Notes: a model not told the origin generated them from the letters alone. Counted from the stretch's first letter, positions 43,691-56,014 are shown. The stretch: 64,000 nt of DNA from Bettongia penicillata ogilbyi (GCA_023548195.1 JAJHZJ010000009.1:7028215-7092214); one strand, 5' to 3'. Program-made: numbers and translations.

Positions 43691-43995
43691 TCCTTCGTTG
43701 CTGAAGAAGACCATGCCATCAGAGACATGATGACATGACTTGCACTTGACTTTGTTTTGAGTGAGGGAGGGCTGTGCTGGTCACCAGCCTCACTTCTCCT
43801 CCAGAGCCATCTGAATCCAGTGACCAGATATTCATCAGGATGACTGGAGATGACCCAGCATGAGGCAATTGGGGTTAAGTGACTTGCTCAAGGTCACACA
43901 GTTAGTGAGTGTTAAGAGCCTGAGGTGAGATTTGAACTCAAGTCCTCCTGACTGTTGCACTGGTAGTCTATCCACTACACCACCTAGATGCCTAT
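43690..43995 (-). mobile_element. RTE-tailed SINE of the second type, full
   Basis: Tail half 'gaagaagaccatgccatcag', 'gacttgcacttgactttg', 'catcaggatgactggagatg', then the SINE head in reverse ('gacttgctcaaggtcacaca', 'tatccactacaccacctaga'). This complete copy links the fragments at 31483-31690 and 56015-56130 to a SINE. Confidence 0.8.
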
Positions 43996-45140
43996 ATATA
44001 TGTACACACACATATGAAAGGAAAATATTCATTGATTTTGGGCTGATTCACCTTTGGAGTGAACCCTTGTCATCTGGGGTTGTAGAAATTTGATAGATCT
44101 ATTCAAGCCTCAGATGGGGTGAAGTAGGTATTGGCAATGATTCGGAACAACTATTGACATAACCCAAATCTCCCGGAAAATTCCATTTTCAACTTCTCTT
44201 GTTCCTGTATAGTCTGGGCCAGAATAAAATTCTTTAACTTGAAAGCCTACATAGACCTGGCCCACAAATGTTGGAAAGAGTCTGTGTTAAATAATAGGAG
44301 CTAATGGTTCTCCATTTCCACAGAAGCTTGAACATAAGGAAAACAAGTGAAATTTATTAAGTTTGATGTTTCAGGTGACAGATGGGGATCAGTGTCAAAA
44401 AAAAGATTAAAGAGTCTGTCCCTGGAGATAGAAAGAGTATCTTTGTATATAGTTTTCAAATCATTTAGGGATGAAAATTCTCTTTAGGCAACAAGATGAG
44501 TTTGGATCTACTGCTTCCTAGTGCCTTGTTCCTTCCTTTTGTGCTCAATACTCTTCCCCTATCTATTTCCCATCTCAGAAAGGAAAGAGAATAATCTACC
44601 TGCAAGAGGTTCCCCAAATTTGCTGGGGAAACAAATTCCTATTAACAAAACCACAAGGGATTAGAAAGGAAAGACAATAAATATTGAATTTCTTTAAGGC
44701 TTGCCTTAATTTCTTCTAGTCTCTGGCACATAGGTGGTATTTATCATGACTGTGGGAAAGAAAGTCTTTTAAGTAATGTCCTGCCAAGAGCCACGACCTA
44801 ACATCAATGTCTGAATTTAGCTTGGATTTTCTGGTCTTCAGTGAGGTCACAATCTATGTAGCCAGGAAAGGAAACTGTGGAGAGTTTTAAAAGGTGGCCT
44901 TACCCAAGGAGGTTAGTTTTTGCAGTGAAAAAAGAACGTGGAAAATGAGAAAAGTCAGTCATCTTTTATTATATTTGACTTTTTTAAGTCAAAAGCTCTT
45001 ACTAGCCTGATTATTATTTGGTTTGCTGTTTTCTGACACTTTTTTGCCCACTCGTAGCCCTTGCAGGATATTCCCACTGACATGGCCTTTGAGTTTCTTG
45101 AAGAACCTATTGCTATCTGCAGATTTGGAGATTTCATTGT
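43995..45140. other. Low-repeat stretch, nothing named
   Basis: No repeat or gene recognised. Overlapping minus frames at 44955-45183 are in different phases and lack motifs. Confidence 0.35.
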
Positions 45141-45280
45141 CTTTTCTTAGGTAGTTGAGGTTGAGTAACTTGTCCAGGGTCACATAGCTTATAAGTGTTT
45201 GAGGCTGGATTTGAACTCAGGTCCACCTAACCAGTGTTCAGGGCCAGTGTTCTATCCACTCCATCACGGAGCTGCACTAT
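45140..45280 (-). mobile_element. Marsupial-type SINE, truncated
   Basis: 'gtaacttgtccagggtcaca', 'gctggatttgaactcaggtc' and 'ttctatccactccatcacgg'. Head half only. Confidence 0.75.
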
Positions 45281-45600
45281 GAAGTTTTCATTATGTAGTC
45301 TCATTTCTAGACCATTTATACAAATGCTAAAGCAGGGTAGCTTTTAGCACTGAGTGCTTAAGACTAGCACTTCTTCCTATAAGACTTCAATCTTTCATGA
45401 TGGAAAAAATTTCTGTTTCTGCTTAGCATTTGTTTCCTGTATTCTATATTCCTGATAATATGATACTCCCATTTCATAGCAATTCAATTTTGTAAGAAGC
45501 ATTTGGTTTGGAGTCACATTAGGCTTTTTGAAAATTTGGCTGGATATTTATAGCTATTGGTTTCCTCTTTATCCATTTATACAAGAACCAGCTATTTACA
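45280..45600. other. Non-coding stretch
   Basis: Nothing recognised. Confidence 0.3.
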
Positions 45601-45602
45601 CA

Positions 45603-45835
45603 GAAGAGCAGCTAGATGGTGCAGAGGAGAGATCCTCAGAGTTTTTAAGATCTGACTTCAAATCCAGCCCCAGACACTTTCTGACTGTGTGACCCTGGGC
45701 CAGTCACTTAACCTCTGCCTGCCTCAGTTTTCTCAAGTGTAAAATGGTGATAATGAGAGGATCAAATATGATACTATTTGTAAAGTATTTGTAAAGTACA
45801 GAGTAAGTGTCATATGAATGTTTATTATTTTAAGT
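45603..45835 (+). repeat. MIR/CORE-type SINE, near full
   Basis: Head 'gagcagctagatggtgcaga', core 'tgactgtgtgaccctgggcc', tail 'gtcatatgaatgtttattat'. Confidence 0.75.
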
Positions 45836-46285
45836 GAGCATTAGAAATTCCAAATGGTTAAAAAATGTCTATTTTTTGGTCAGAGGGAAAGGCCATGGTG
45901 GCTCTTTTCTTTCCCCCAAAACCATCCCATCTCAAAGACTTAGCTGGAACTATTTTCTCCTCTGTGCTATCTAGACACTTGAAAGTCATGCTCTTAACTG
46001 ATAACTATTTCAAGGAAAACTTAGAAGACATGATTGAGTCTTTGTAACCAATTCCAATTCATTTTCTGTGTGTGAAATGTCACTCCAATATATCCAAATG
46101 GCTCCAGGAATTCTATTCCTTTCCCACTTGATTAATCAGGTTGCCAGAACCTAGATGAATTCCTTTGACTGATTAATTCATTCATTAAAGATGCCCAAAC
46201 CTTATTCACAGTAAGTTCATAATTTTGATTCAGTCAGCTGGGAAATCTGGGCTCTCTGTAATTATTTTGAGGACAGGGTATATAC
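45835..46285. other. Non-coding stretch
   Basis: The 60-codon frame 45865-46047 has no family motif. Confidence 0.3.
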
Positions 46286-46289
46286 CACC

Positions 46290-46545
46290 TCTTGAGGCAA
46301 GTAGGTGGTGCAATGGACAGAACACTGGGCTTAGAATGTGGAAGACTTATCCTCTTAAGTTCAAATCCAGTCTCAGATGCTTACTAGCTGTATGACCCTG
46401 GGTGAGTCACTTCACCCTGTTTGCTTGCCTTAGGTCCTCATCTGTAAAATAAGTTGGAGAAGAAATGGTAAATGATACCAGGATCTTTGATAAGAAAACT
46501 CCAAATGGGGTCACAAAGATGTGACTGAAGAACAATATAGCACCT
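46290..46545 (+). mobile_element. Marsupial-type SINE with RTE-like 3' end
   Basis: Head 'gaggcaagtaggtggtgcaa', core 'agctgtatgaccctgggtga', tail 'gataagaaaactccaaatgg' and 'gactgaagaacaata'. Confidence 0.85.
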
Positions 46546-46920
46546 TCTAGTCTATACATACATTTTCGACGTTCTGATCATTTTAGTTAAATGTATATAC
46601 AATGGAGTAGCTGATATTTTTATATGTAATGAAAATAGGACATTACAGAGCTTAAGGAGGTCAGTGGTCAAAGTATTTCCTATTATTTTCTATGAACTTT
46701 TGAGGGTGAAGAAATAGACACTAATATATTATATGGATATTTCTATATTTCCTTTTCCTTTGTCTTACTCATGTTCTAGATTAATAATTTTTCCTATGCT
46801 GTTGCCTCAGATATGTTTCTTCTAAAAAACAAGTAGAGTTTCAAGGTTTTAATTCTCAATAATAATGAAATGGAAAACATGAAAGCTAAGTGCACTTAAC
46901 ACTTGATAGGAATGAGGAAA
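46545..46920. other. Non-coding stretch
   Basis: AT-rich, nothing recognised. Confidence 0.3.
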
Positions 46921-46924
46921 TTGT

Positions 46925-47275
46925 TGCTGTTGAAGTCGTTTTTTTAGTCATTGTCTCACTCTTCGTGACTCCATTTGGGCTTTTCCTGGCAATGATACTG
47001 GAGTGGTTTACCATTTCCTTCTCCAGCCCATTTTACATATGAGAAAACTGAGGCAAACAGGGTTAAGGACTTGCCTGTAAGTCCTTACATAGCTAATAAG
47101 TAGCTGAGACTGGATTTGAACTCAGGAAGATGAGTCTTCCTGACTGCAGGCTGGCCATTCTATCCACTTTACCATCCTTGCCCAATATTTAATAATAACA
47201 AAAAGAATAATTTCTGAGTCTTCCTGACTCCAGGCCTGGCACTCTATCCAGTGTACCCTCTACCTGCCTCCAATG
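46925..47275 (-). mobile_element. Marsupial-type SINE plus partial second head
   Basis: A full reverse copy (tail 'cactcttcgtgactccattt' to head 'ctatccactttaccatcctt') is followed at 47216-47275 by another head fragment ('ttcctgactccaggcctggc'), so part of a second SINE or a duplicated head. Confidence 0.8.
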
Positions 47276-47424
47276 GACGATGTCTGCACTACAAACTAAT
47301 GGAATTTGTACGTATTTCTGAATTAGATAAACTTAAAAATCATGTAGAAAATGAAATACTTATTTTTTTGTAAAGGTGGGAGATTATGGGTATGGAATAC
47401 TACTGACACTGTCAGATATAGTTA

Positions 47425-47705
47425 ATCATAGGATCATAGCTTTAAAGCTGGGAAAGACCTTCAAGGCCACCTAGTTCAATCCTTTTTTACCAATGAGTAA
47501 ACTGAGACTCAGGGAGGAGAGTGACCTGCTCAAGGTCACACAGGCAGTAAACAGTAGAGGGAGAATTTGAAGTCATGGGATCATAAGATCATAGCTCTGT
47601 ATCTAGAAGCTCTATATCTAGAAATCTTAGTGTAACACCCTTATTTTGTAGATGAGGAAACTGAGGCATTGGGAAGTCAAATGACTTACCTAGGGTCATA
47701 TAGGT
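47425..47705 (-). repeat. Two MIR-type SINE relics
   Basis: 47430-47590 ('gctgggaaagaccttcaagg', 'gctcaaggtcacacaggcag') and 47595-47705 ('gatgaggaaactgaggcatt', 'gacttacctagggtcatat'). Confidence 0.7.
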
Positions 47706-47739
47706 ATATGTGTGTGTGTATATGTGTGTTTTGCTAAAC

Positions 47740-47890
47740 TGCTTTTATTTTTTCCTGTTTTCAAATTCTTTGCTATAAGAGATGGCTTACTTGGGTGTGA
47801 GGACATGGGTATGAAAGGACACTCATAAATGAAGGCGATATAAAAACAAAAGTAATAAAAAAATGTAAATGATTGTTTACAAATGGGATG
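47740..47890 (+). repeat. Unnamed dispersed repeat, copy 3 of 3 (partial)
   Basis: 'gctataagagatggcttact' and the end 'ataaaaacaaaagtaataaa' resemble the other two copies' 3' parts. Confidence 0.4.
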
Positions 47891-48660
47891 ACAATTTGTC
47901 AACAGCTCCCATTATAATTTTGGAAATGTGTTTTTACAGAAAAAAATCTGGTACCATAACACATCCTATAATTTAAAATATGCAGTCTTTGCATGTTTAA
48001 CCATTAATATTGTCACTGTTTTCATTTAATGAAATAGACAGTCCTTATAATCTTGTGACACTCCATTTAAAGGATACATACCTAATTTCAAGTAAATCAG
48101 TAGCCTGGTTCATCCATCAGGTTGGGGCTGCTGAAATACAAGTTGGACTACACTAGACTTCTAAGGTCTTTTCCAACTCTAAGCTACTGTAATTCTGTCT
48201 ATTCTGAGAGCTGACCAAAGTGATTCATCTCTCTTCTCTCAGTTCCATTTTGATATTCTGATTCAATGTCTTTGCTTAACCATCTCTTATGCCCTAAATG
48301 GAGACCTTCCACTGTCCCATTTTACTCTACCTCCCATCTCTGTCTGTTGCCACCCTTGTTTCAGATTCTACCTTCTTTAAGAATCTTTCTCTAATCTTCT
48401 CGGCTGAAAGTAATTTCTTCCTCAATTGTCTCACAACTCTTTGTCTGGACTTCTCCTGTGTACATATTGTATTCCTCTTTATAACTTATGAATGAATAAA
48501 TGATGAATGAATGAATACAGATTTCTGCTTTTAACTTCTTTGTTACAAGTGATGACTTTCTGGGAAGGGAGTGGAGCCATAGGGTAGTCAACTGTCATAC
48601 CCTTCACAGAAGAAATGATAATGTTGATTTGATTTATTGTTCCCAAAGTAAGAGGAATAT
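47890..48660. other. Non-coding, possible L2 scrap at 48240-48480
   Basis: 'gaccttccactgtcccattt' and 'tgtacatattgtattcctc' hint at L2. The flanking frames at 48298-48787 overlap on both strands and are not called. Confidence 0.35.
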
Positions 48661-48662
48661 TA

Positions 48663-48663
48663 T

Positions 48664-48706
<43 letters not shown>

Positions 48707-48717
48707 TGTGTGTGTGT
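48663..48717 (+). repeat. (GT)n microsatellite
   Basis: About 26 GT units with single interruptions. Confidence 0.95.
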
Positions 48718-48719
48718 TG

Positions 48720-50425
48720 GATGCCCATAAGGTAACGGGGCTGATGAAAAGATAAATACAGAGTTGATGGCTGGATATGATATACACTAGGGGTTATAAG
48801 AAGGGTTTCCAGTATGACTGCCTTAGAAGTACAGCTTGTGGTGAGCACGCAGCCAGGAATCTAATCTGAGGGAATGATGTGCAGGGCTCCAGTGATGCTA
48901 GATGGGAAGGTTAAACAGGTCATCTCCTTTTTCTGATTCTTAAGTCAGATCTTGCTGTCATCCCCCAGATGTCTCTCAAAATGAATGATTGCCACAATCA
49001 ATAAGCACTTCCTTGGTGCCTACTATAAGCAATGTAAGATGCCCGTGTTTGTCATATTGGGCAATCAGCCCACTTAGTATATCAGAGGTGGGGCTGCTGT
49101 CCTTTGTGAATAATTTAATTAAAGTAATCACAGATGACTTTAGTAGCACACAGGCCTGTCAGTAATTTAAAAAGGCTGGGGGTCAAGCCATGCTATCTTA
49201 ATTCCAGTGCTTTTTCACTTTTACCACCCAATTATCTGTCTCAGAATCAGGGAGAATTTGGCTTTCTTAAGGTCATCCACCAGTCACAAAACAAAAAAAA
49301 GCATAATTAGAAAAAAGGAATCGATCAAAGGAGTAGATAAGTTTATTGTTGATAGTGTCAAGGTTAAGCATAAGTGATCTCAGACAAAGTCAGCTTTACC
49401 CTGAGCATCAGTTATTGCCTTTATACATAATAAATCTGAAAAAAACAACAACAGCCTAAACATCTTGCAGGGTCAAATCCTGCCATCTGCCCTGGAGTAT
49501 TAGATTAGGTTGGACAGCAGGATGGGATCCTATTTTAGCACCTTGGTTGACTTAGAGTTCCCCAAGGTCAACATCTGCAGAAGTTTCTGGACTCTGGTTG
49601 TCAGCAGTAACTCTGCATGAAAAATACTTTTAATTTGCACAGCACATGCTTTTTTCTATGCATTCAGAGAAAATATTAAAGTTTTGTCTACTTTGCACAG
49701 TGGATGATAGCAATTGTACCTGCACAAGGTCATTCATCATCCTTTCTCTCTCTCTCTAGCCCTCCACCCCTTGACAGCAGCTCCCCACTATAACTTTCCT
49801 GATCCTTAGGTGAAGACTTGGGAGGCTCTGGACTTTACTTCTCTTCCTTGGGATATGGGGCATTATCTCCAGATCTGGTACAAACTAAAGCATGTGATAG
49901 CTGTTGCTCTTTATGTTCACCCCATCACAGGGATCTACAACAATTTCTTACTGTGTGTGAGGCCTAAGGCTTTAAAAAACATAGTATAAGAAAGAGTTGA
50001 TCCTATCTAGACTTACTTTTGCGTTATAATTCTGGAGGTAGAGTGCTGGTTCCCTGGGGAAAGGAATGATTGACATCTGCTGGCAGTTGAGGACAACTGC
50101 AGGAAGTGTGTAGAGAAATGGGAAACAATAAAAAGGACCAGAAAATCAACTTTTGGGTGGATGAAAAGGAATTTTGATATATGACCTAAGGGTAGAACTA
50201 TAGGAACAACATCTAGGTGTCTGCCAATACTACAGTGTAGGTGAGTTAAACTACAGGCCTCTGGAGGAGGGCTACTTACAGGTGGATATTGTTATTTTCT
50301 GTTGTTCTGACTCTGCTATGCACAAACCTATCAAAATAGTCTCAGTCTTATCCATTATGCACTTCCATTTCTAAATCCATGTTCCTATGCTCCTACTTTG
50401 TATGTACTTTATATGTATGTACCTA
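48720..50425. other. Low-repeat stretch, nothing named
   Basis: About 1.7 kb with no recognised repeat and no open frame above 60 codons. A short CT run lies at 49743-49759. It is one of the least repeat-laden parts of the window. Confidence 0.35.
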
Positions 50426-50429
50426 CTTA

Positions 50430-50675
50430 GGGGCAGGTAGGTGGCACAGTGATTAGAGTGCTGATCCTGGAGTTAGGAAGACTCATCTTCCAGAGTTAAA
50501 ATCTGGCCTCTGACACTTAGTAGCTGTGTGACCCTGGGCAAGTCCCTTAACCCTATTTGCCTCAGTTTTCTCATCTGTAAAATGAGCTGGAAAAGGAAAT
50601 GGCAACCCACTCCAGTATCTGCAAGAAAACCCCAAATGAGGGCACAAAGAATCTAATGACTGCATGATAACAAAC
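50430..50675 (+). mobile_element. Marsupial-type SINE with RTE-like 3' end
   Basis: Head 'ggggcaggtaggtggcacag', core 'agctgtgtgaccctgggcaa', tail 'ctgcaagaaaaccccaaatg' and 'aagaatctaatgactgcat'. Confidence 0.9.
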
Positions 50676-50689
50676 ATATTTATTTACGT

Positions 50690-50900
50690 GTTATCTTCCT
50701 GATCAGAACATAAGTTCTTGAGAACATGGACTTTTCTTTTTCTCGGTGTTCCCAGTGCCTATTGTAGTACCTGAAAAATAGCAAGCACTCATTAAATGCT
50801 TGCTGATTGACTCACTGTGCTCCTACTTGTGTGCTTTGGAGTACTTAACCTTTCAGTGCCTCAGTTTCTTTATCTCAAAAGTGAAGGGATTAGACTGGAT
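50690..50900 (+). mobile_element. L2 LINE 3' end then MIR-like scrap
   Basis: 'gaacataagttcttgagaac', 'gcaagcactcattaaatgct' and 'tgctgattgactc' are the L2 terminus. 50845-50898 resembles a SINE core end. Confidence 0.65.
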
Positions 50901-51121
50901 CAGAGGTCTCAGACTCATGGCTTGTGGGCCATAGACAGATCTTAACTCTCCTGAGTGCAGTCCAAACAAGATTAAAATGTAACTGGGAAATATTTAACCA
51001 AATAGATAAAAATACAATAAAATATGGGCAATATTACGCATTAAAAACTCAGTTGGATATACAGTTTTCATGAATCTTTATGTATGAATCCTTTGTTTCT
51101 GTTTGAGTTTGATACCCCTAG
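50899..51121. mobile_element. hAT-like non-autonomous element, type 2, copy 1
   Basis: Ends 'cagaggtctcagactc' and 'gagtttgatacccctag' are approximate inverted repeats of the kind CAGGGGTGTCAAACTC. The interior ('tgtaactgggaaatatttaa', 'aaatacaataaaatatgggc') matches the copy at 57860-58065. No coding capacity. Confidence 0.6.
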
Positions 51122-51124
51122 ACT

Positions 51125-51260
51125 CTTAAGGTTTATTCTCTAAGGTCAGCTAGGTGATATAGTGGATAGAGCACTAACCCCTAAGTTCAAATATAGCCTC
51201 TGATGCTTGCTAACTGTGTGACCGTGGGCAAGTCACTTAACCCTGATTGCCTCCAAAAAC
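51125..51260 (+). repeat. SINE head fragment
   Basis: 'ggtcagctaggtgatatagt', 'ctaactgtgtgaccgtgggc' and 'cttaaccctgattgcctcc' with the tail missing. Confidence 0.7.
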
Positions 51261-51379
51261 AAAGGTTCCATCTTATCGTTATGCTTGCCTTTCTAGAAGT
51301 CATATGACCAAGTTTCAGCTGACCATTTTATTGAAGAAGGGTAGGGAATCCTAGTTAATCTCTTTCTAGAATCTAGATA

Positions 51380-51625
51380 AGGTGTTCTTAACCTTTTTTT
51401 TTTTCTTTTGAGTCATAGACCCCTTGGACAGTCTGGCAAAACCTATTCTAACCTCTTCTCTGAATAATGCTTTTAAAATAAAATACAAATATAATACATA
51501 TAAATACAAGTATAAAAATACAAATGATTACAAAGGAAACCAGTTATATTGAAGTACAGTTATCAAAACAACAAGGACAAAAAAAAAGTTCAAAAGTGCT
51601 AGGTTTAGAACTCCTGACCCATATG
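51380..51625. mobile_element. hAT-like non-autonomous element, type 3, copy 1
   Basis: 'gtgttcttaacctttttttt', 'gtcatagaccccttggacag' and the A/T-rich interior ending 'taggtttagaactcctg' match 55480-55690. The ends are inverted relatives (GTTCTTAACC and GGTT-AGAAC). Confidence 0.5.
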
Positions 51626-52380
51626 AAGAAAAAACTATACTCAACACTCAGTATACATTTAGAATTGGAAATAATTAATCATATCTCTTTCCTTTCTCCC
51701 CTAAATTTCAAGTAGATTTTATATTGGAATAATCTTCCTTCCTCCCCTTCCCTTCCCCTGCCCCATTTCAGTCTAAAGTGTTTTGGATAGGCAGTCTCCA
51801 CTTGGAAAAGGATGCTTGTGACTTCGTTGAAACACCAATGCAGCTGTCCTTTTCTTCCAAAGCTTCAGAACAGGGAAAACAGGTGTTTCCTGCATTTTTG
51901 CTGTTGTTAAGCCACCACTAAAAATGAGCTCTTCTGTAAAACTAGAGGGGAAGAAAAAAAAGGAGGAAATTGGATCAGAATCTTTAATTATGAGAAATCT
52001 AGTCCAGATTTCCTTACCGGAAAGACCCAAAGTATATATCAATAAAAATTGTGGTCTTTGTTAGAGTAGCTATAATCCCTACCACAACATCCAGGAAACC
52101 AGAAGCTTCTGGGTTAGGGTTAGTATACAGCGCTCGTGGAAAAGATCTACCATATGAAATTCAAAGATGTAATGTTTTAACAAGCTCATCTGGACATGAG
52201 ATTGCCAGTTTTTCAAGTTAGTATCTTTTTAGTGAAATAGCAAAGTATCTAACAGGCCCACTCTTTTTGAAAAAAATAGGTATTGGCTAAGGAGTTCTGA
52301 TGTTGTGTTTCTCAGGAAGACTTTTCAGAGAGCCAGTCTATTCCAGGCCTTGTTTCTCTTTAGATCTGACCTTAGTAAAG
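51625..52380. other. Non-coding stretch
   Basis: CT-rich at 51735-51765. The frames at 51773-52042 and 51524-51715 have no motif. Confidence 0.35.
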
Positions 52381-52399
52381 TACTGAATTGTGCCCCTCT

Positions 52400-52748
52400 T
52401 TTCTTTTTGCTGTCTTCTGCTGCCTACCCAGAGCGAATTGTTTCTCCTAGACCAGTCTCTACAATTTTATCTCTTACTATACCCCTTCATTTATTCTGCC
52501 TCCTAGCTCAACTGGATTACTCTGTCTCCTGTTCTCATCTTGCCCTCCAATTTCACTAAGCCTTTGTTCATGGCATTCCCTAGGTTTTCTCTTTTGCTAT
52601 CTGTTTAAATCCATTCCTTCTGTCAAGACCCATCTCAGACCATATTTCTTCTAGGAAGTTTTCCCTAACATACCAGGTCAAAATGATCTCTCTCTCCTCC
52701 TTAAATTTTGTATGGCAACTTTCTTTGCTCCTGTTTTACCATCTTATA
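52400..52748 (+). mobile_element. L2 LINE 3' region, first part
   Basis: 'tggcattccctaggttttct', 'tgtcaagacccatctcagac' and 'ctaggaagttttccctaac' are the L2 end region. It continues after the SINE at 53095-53160 ('attagggtaaagtctttgaa'). Confidence 0.65.
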
Positions 52749-52753
52749 ATCTA

Positions 52754-52817
<64 letters not shown>
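52749..52817 (+). repeat. (ATCT)n microsatellite
   Basis: About 16 tetranucleotide units inside the L2 relic. Confidence 0.95.
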
Positions 52818-52847
52818 ATACTTTCTTAGATCATTGTATCATAACTA

Positions 52848-53092
52848 TAGGCAGCTGGGTGGCACAGTGAATAGAGTGCTGGGCCTGGTGTCAGAAAGAC
52901 TCATCTTCCTGAGTTCAAATCTGGCTTCAGACAACTTACTAGCTGTGTGACCCTGGGCAAGTCACTTAACCCTGTTTGTCCCAGTTTCCTCATCTGTAAA
53001 ATGAGCTGGAGAAGGAAATTGCAAATGATTCTAGTGACTTTGCCAAGAAAACCCCAAACGGCTCAAGAAGAGCTAGACACAACTGAACATGT
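52848..53092 (+). mobile_element. Marsupial-type SINE, full, inside L2
   Basis: Head 'ggcagctgggtggcacagtg', core 'agctgtgtgaccctgggcaa', tail 'gccaagaaaaccccaaacgg' and 'agctagacacaactgaac'. Confidence 0.9.
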
Positions 53093-53156
53093 ATGTATAC
53101 TTAGCCTCCCTCTACCCCATTAGGGTAAAGTCTTTGAAAATAGGACCTAAATAATA

Positions 53157-53159
<3 letters not shown>

Positions 53160-53192
<33 letters not shown>

Positions 53193-53212
53193 CACACCAC
53201 ACCACACCACAA
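53160..53212 (+). repeat. (CA)n followed by (CCACA)n
   Basis: About 14 CA units switch into four 5-base CCACA units. Confidence 0.95.
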
Positions 53213-53880
53213 ACACACATACATATACATAGTGTGTATACATAATTGGTGCTTGATCAATGTTTGAATCATTGCATCCTCAGAAACTGAGATGAATAAC
53301 GACGGCTCACGCTTATTTTAAATTTTGTGAAGCTTTTTATGCCCATTACCAGCTTCCATCCTCACAACAACTCTTTGATGTGGTTGCTTTATTGGATCAT
53401 TTTAAAGATGTGACTTGTCCAATCCCACAAAGTTTTAGTGAAATGGTTTCCATTGTTCCTGTGGATGCTTCTGTCAGAGGTTCCTGAGAACAAAGGGCCC
53501 AGGGACACTTTGGGGGATTTTCTCATTTTTCTTGGTTCCTGCACTCTCAGCCAAGGAATCTGGGGAAATCCTGGCATGGTTTCCATGGAATATTGGGAGT
53601 GTTTCCTCTCCTTGCAAACAGAATTCATAGTGTTTTTAAAATAGAAAGCAAAATAGAGACCAGCAAATGAGCAAGCATTAGTCCTACAGATGGCTTATAA
53701 TCCTGAATATGAATCACAGAGTCACATAATTTGAGAGCTGCTAGGGCTCTTGCGGGCCATTTAATCTGATCAATTTTTGAGACTCTCAATGAGCAGATGT
53801 CCAGTCTTTAAAGACCATCATGGAGGAGGAGCCCTTCATTTCTTCTCTGCTGAAGTTCCTAGTGCATGACTTTGGGTACT
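53212..53880. other. Non-coding stretch
   Basis: Short frames on both strands at 53389-53644 overlap each other and have no motif. 53280-53420 holds a decayed MIR-like phrase. Confidence 0.35.
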
Positions 53881-53884
53881 GCTG

Positions 53885-54045
53885 TCTACTATACACTTGA
53901 CCCATTTGGGATTTTCTGGCAAAGATACTGGAGTGGTTTTCTGTTTTCCTTCTCCAGCTCATTTTACAGATGAGGAAATTGAGGCAAACAGGGTTAAGTA
54001 ACACTGCCCAGGGTCACACAGTTAGTAAGTTAAGTATCTGAGGCA
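53885..54045 (-). mobile_element. Marsupial-type SINE, partial
   Basis: Tail to core: 'tttctggcaaagatactgga', 'ttacagatgaggaaattgag', 'gcccagggtcacacagttag'. Confidence 0.8.
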
Positions 54046-54959
54046 CTGTGCTAGGAGTTAAGGATACAAAGACAAAAATAAACCAACCCTTGTCCTCGAT
54101 GAGTTACATTCTGTGAGGGAGGACAACAGGTACATATATAGCTATACATAAATAGATAGGCAATAAATACAAGGTGGTTTATGGGGAAAAGGACTATCAG
54201 GTTGGGGATGGGAAAGATAGGGAAAGATTTCATGTAGGTGGTGGCACTTGAAATGAGTTTTAAAAGAAACTGGAGATTCCAAAAGGTAAAGGTAAGGAGG
54301 TGGGAGGGGAGAAGTATATTTCAGATATGGTGACCAGCCAATGCAAAGGCAGGAAATGGAAAATGGAATGTCATTTATGGGAAACAAGAGAAAGGCCAAT
54401 TTGACCAGACCACAGAGTGAATGAAGGGAAATAATGTGTAATAAGACTGGTAAGATGGGTTAGGGCCAGGATGTGAAGGGTTTTAAATGCCAGTTTATAT
54501 TTGCTTTTGGAAGTAATAGAGAACCATGCAACTATTTTCTGTTTTGGCCAGAAACCTTGAGCGATTTCCCCTCCTAGACTGATATTTTTGTGATGGTAAA
54601 TTAGGCTTTCTTTCGTCTCACTTCTTACCTAATCCTTTGTCATTGAATGGGTGTTGCCACAGACAAACTGAGACCTGGTAAAGACCTTAATTTGGAAAGG
54701 CCAAGGTCATCCACTGCATCCTGGGCAATCACCAGATTTTTTTCTTGCCACTGGACTTTGATGGTACTGGATAACAAGTGAGGTTGATGACTTTGTGTGG
54801 CTCTGCTTCACTTAAATCCAATAATTTACATGCAAGTGGAAACATCATCCTCATGATGTCATGGGTCGTTTCAAAAACAAAGGGGGAACCACAACAATAT
54901 GGGGTCGCTGCAGTATGTTCAGACATTTAGAAAAATCACTTTAGTGTCTGTGTATGATA

Positions 54960-55172
54960 GGGCAGCTGGGTAGTTCAGTGAATGGAGTCATCTTCCAGAG
55001 TTCAAATCTGGCCTCAGACGCTTGCTAGCTGTGTGACCCTGGCCAATTCATTTAACGCTGTTTATCTGCAAAACCAGCTGCAAAAGGAAATGGTCAACCA
55101 CTCCAGTGTCTTTGCCAAGAAAACCCCAAATAGGGTCACGGAGAGTCAAACGTTATTGAGATGACGAATAAC
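54960..55172 (+). mobile_element. Marsupial-type SINE with internal deletion
   Basis: Head 'ggcagctgggtagttcagtg', core 'agctgtgtgaccctggccaa', tail 'gccaagaaaaccccaaatag'. The usual segment between core and 'gagctggagaagg' is shortened. Confidence 0.85.
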
Positions 55173-55479
55173 AAGGACAAACTATGTGGGGAACGGACTA
55201 GAAGATAAAGAGAGGAAGTGTGTGTGGGGGGGTGTCAATTAAGAGGCTATTGCAAGAATCCAGCTGAGAAGTGATGAGGTCCTCAATACTGATAGTGGTT
55301 GTGAGGGTGGAGGGAAGGGGATGAAGTTATATTTCAGAAGTTTATATCTTTTTTCACAGGAAATGGAGAAGCATTGAGGATTTGGGAGTAGACTGACATG
55401 ATCACAGCAGTATGTTAAGATTACTTGAACTGGGCAATGGAAAATGAATTAGAGAGGGGAGGCCCAGAGGAGGAGTCTA

Positions 55480-55690
55480 TAATCTTTCTTGTGTCATGGA
55501 CCCCTCTGACGGTCTAGAGAAGCCCATGGACCCTTTCTCAGAGTAATGTTTTCAAATGCATAAAAAAGAACACAGTATTATAAAGGAAGCAAATTATAAA
55601 TAAATTATAATAAACAAATTATAAATAAAAGGAAGCAGTTATAAATATATTAAAACAAAGCAAAGCAAGTTCCTGGACCTCAGATTAAGA
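55480..55690. mobile_element. hAT-like non-autonomous element, type 3, copy 2
   Basis: 'tgtgtcatggacccctctga', 'agtaatgttttcaaatgca', A/T-rich interior with several 'aaattataaat' units, and 'cctcagattaagag' at the end. Related to 51380-51625. Confidence 0.5.
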
Positions 55691-56014
55691 GGGGAAGAGA
55701 AAATATTGGATAGGAGACTACGACAATTTACTCAGTCAGAAGAAATATATATCTAAACTACAGTAGTTGCATCCATTAGAAGCAGACAGAAAGGATCATA
55801 TATGGAGATTGACAGATGATTATATGTCTGAGTAAGGTAGAGGGAAGAACCAAGGATGATTTCAAGAGTATGCAGCTGGGATAATGGGAGTATGTGGGTG
55901 CCTCTAACAAAAATAGAGAAGTTGGGGGAGAACCATGTATAGGGGGAATATAATGATTTTAATTCTAGACATGTTGATTTTGAGGATCCAACACTATCCC
56001 TTAATCTTACTATA

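Larger units (their letters stand above)
54045..56010. mobile_element. CR1/L3-type LINE relic, discontinuous
   Basis: 54050-54540 ('ctgtgctaggagttaaggat', 'gcaaaggcaggaaatggaaa', 'gggccaggatgtgaaggg') and 55340-55470 and 55860-56000 resemble parts of an old CR1/L3-type element. It is broken by the SINE at 54960 and the type 3 element at 55480. No frame survives. Confidence 0.45.

Noticed and set aside
38231..53212. CRISPR-like or satellite arrays suggested by short regular repeats
   Set aside because: All are simple microsatellites of two to five bases; no repeat-spacer pattern exists.
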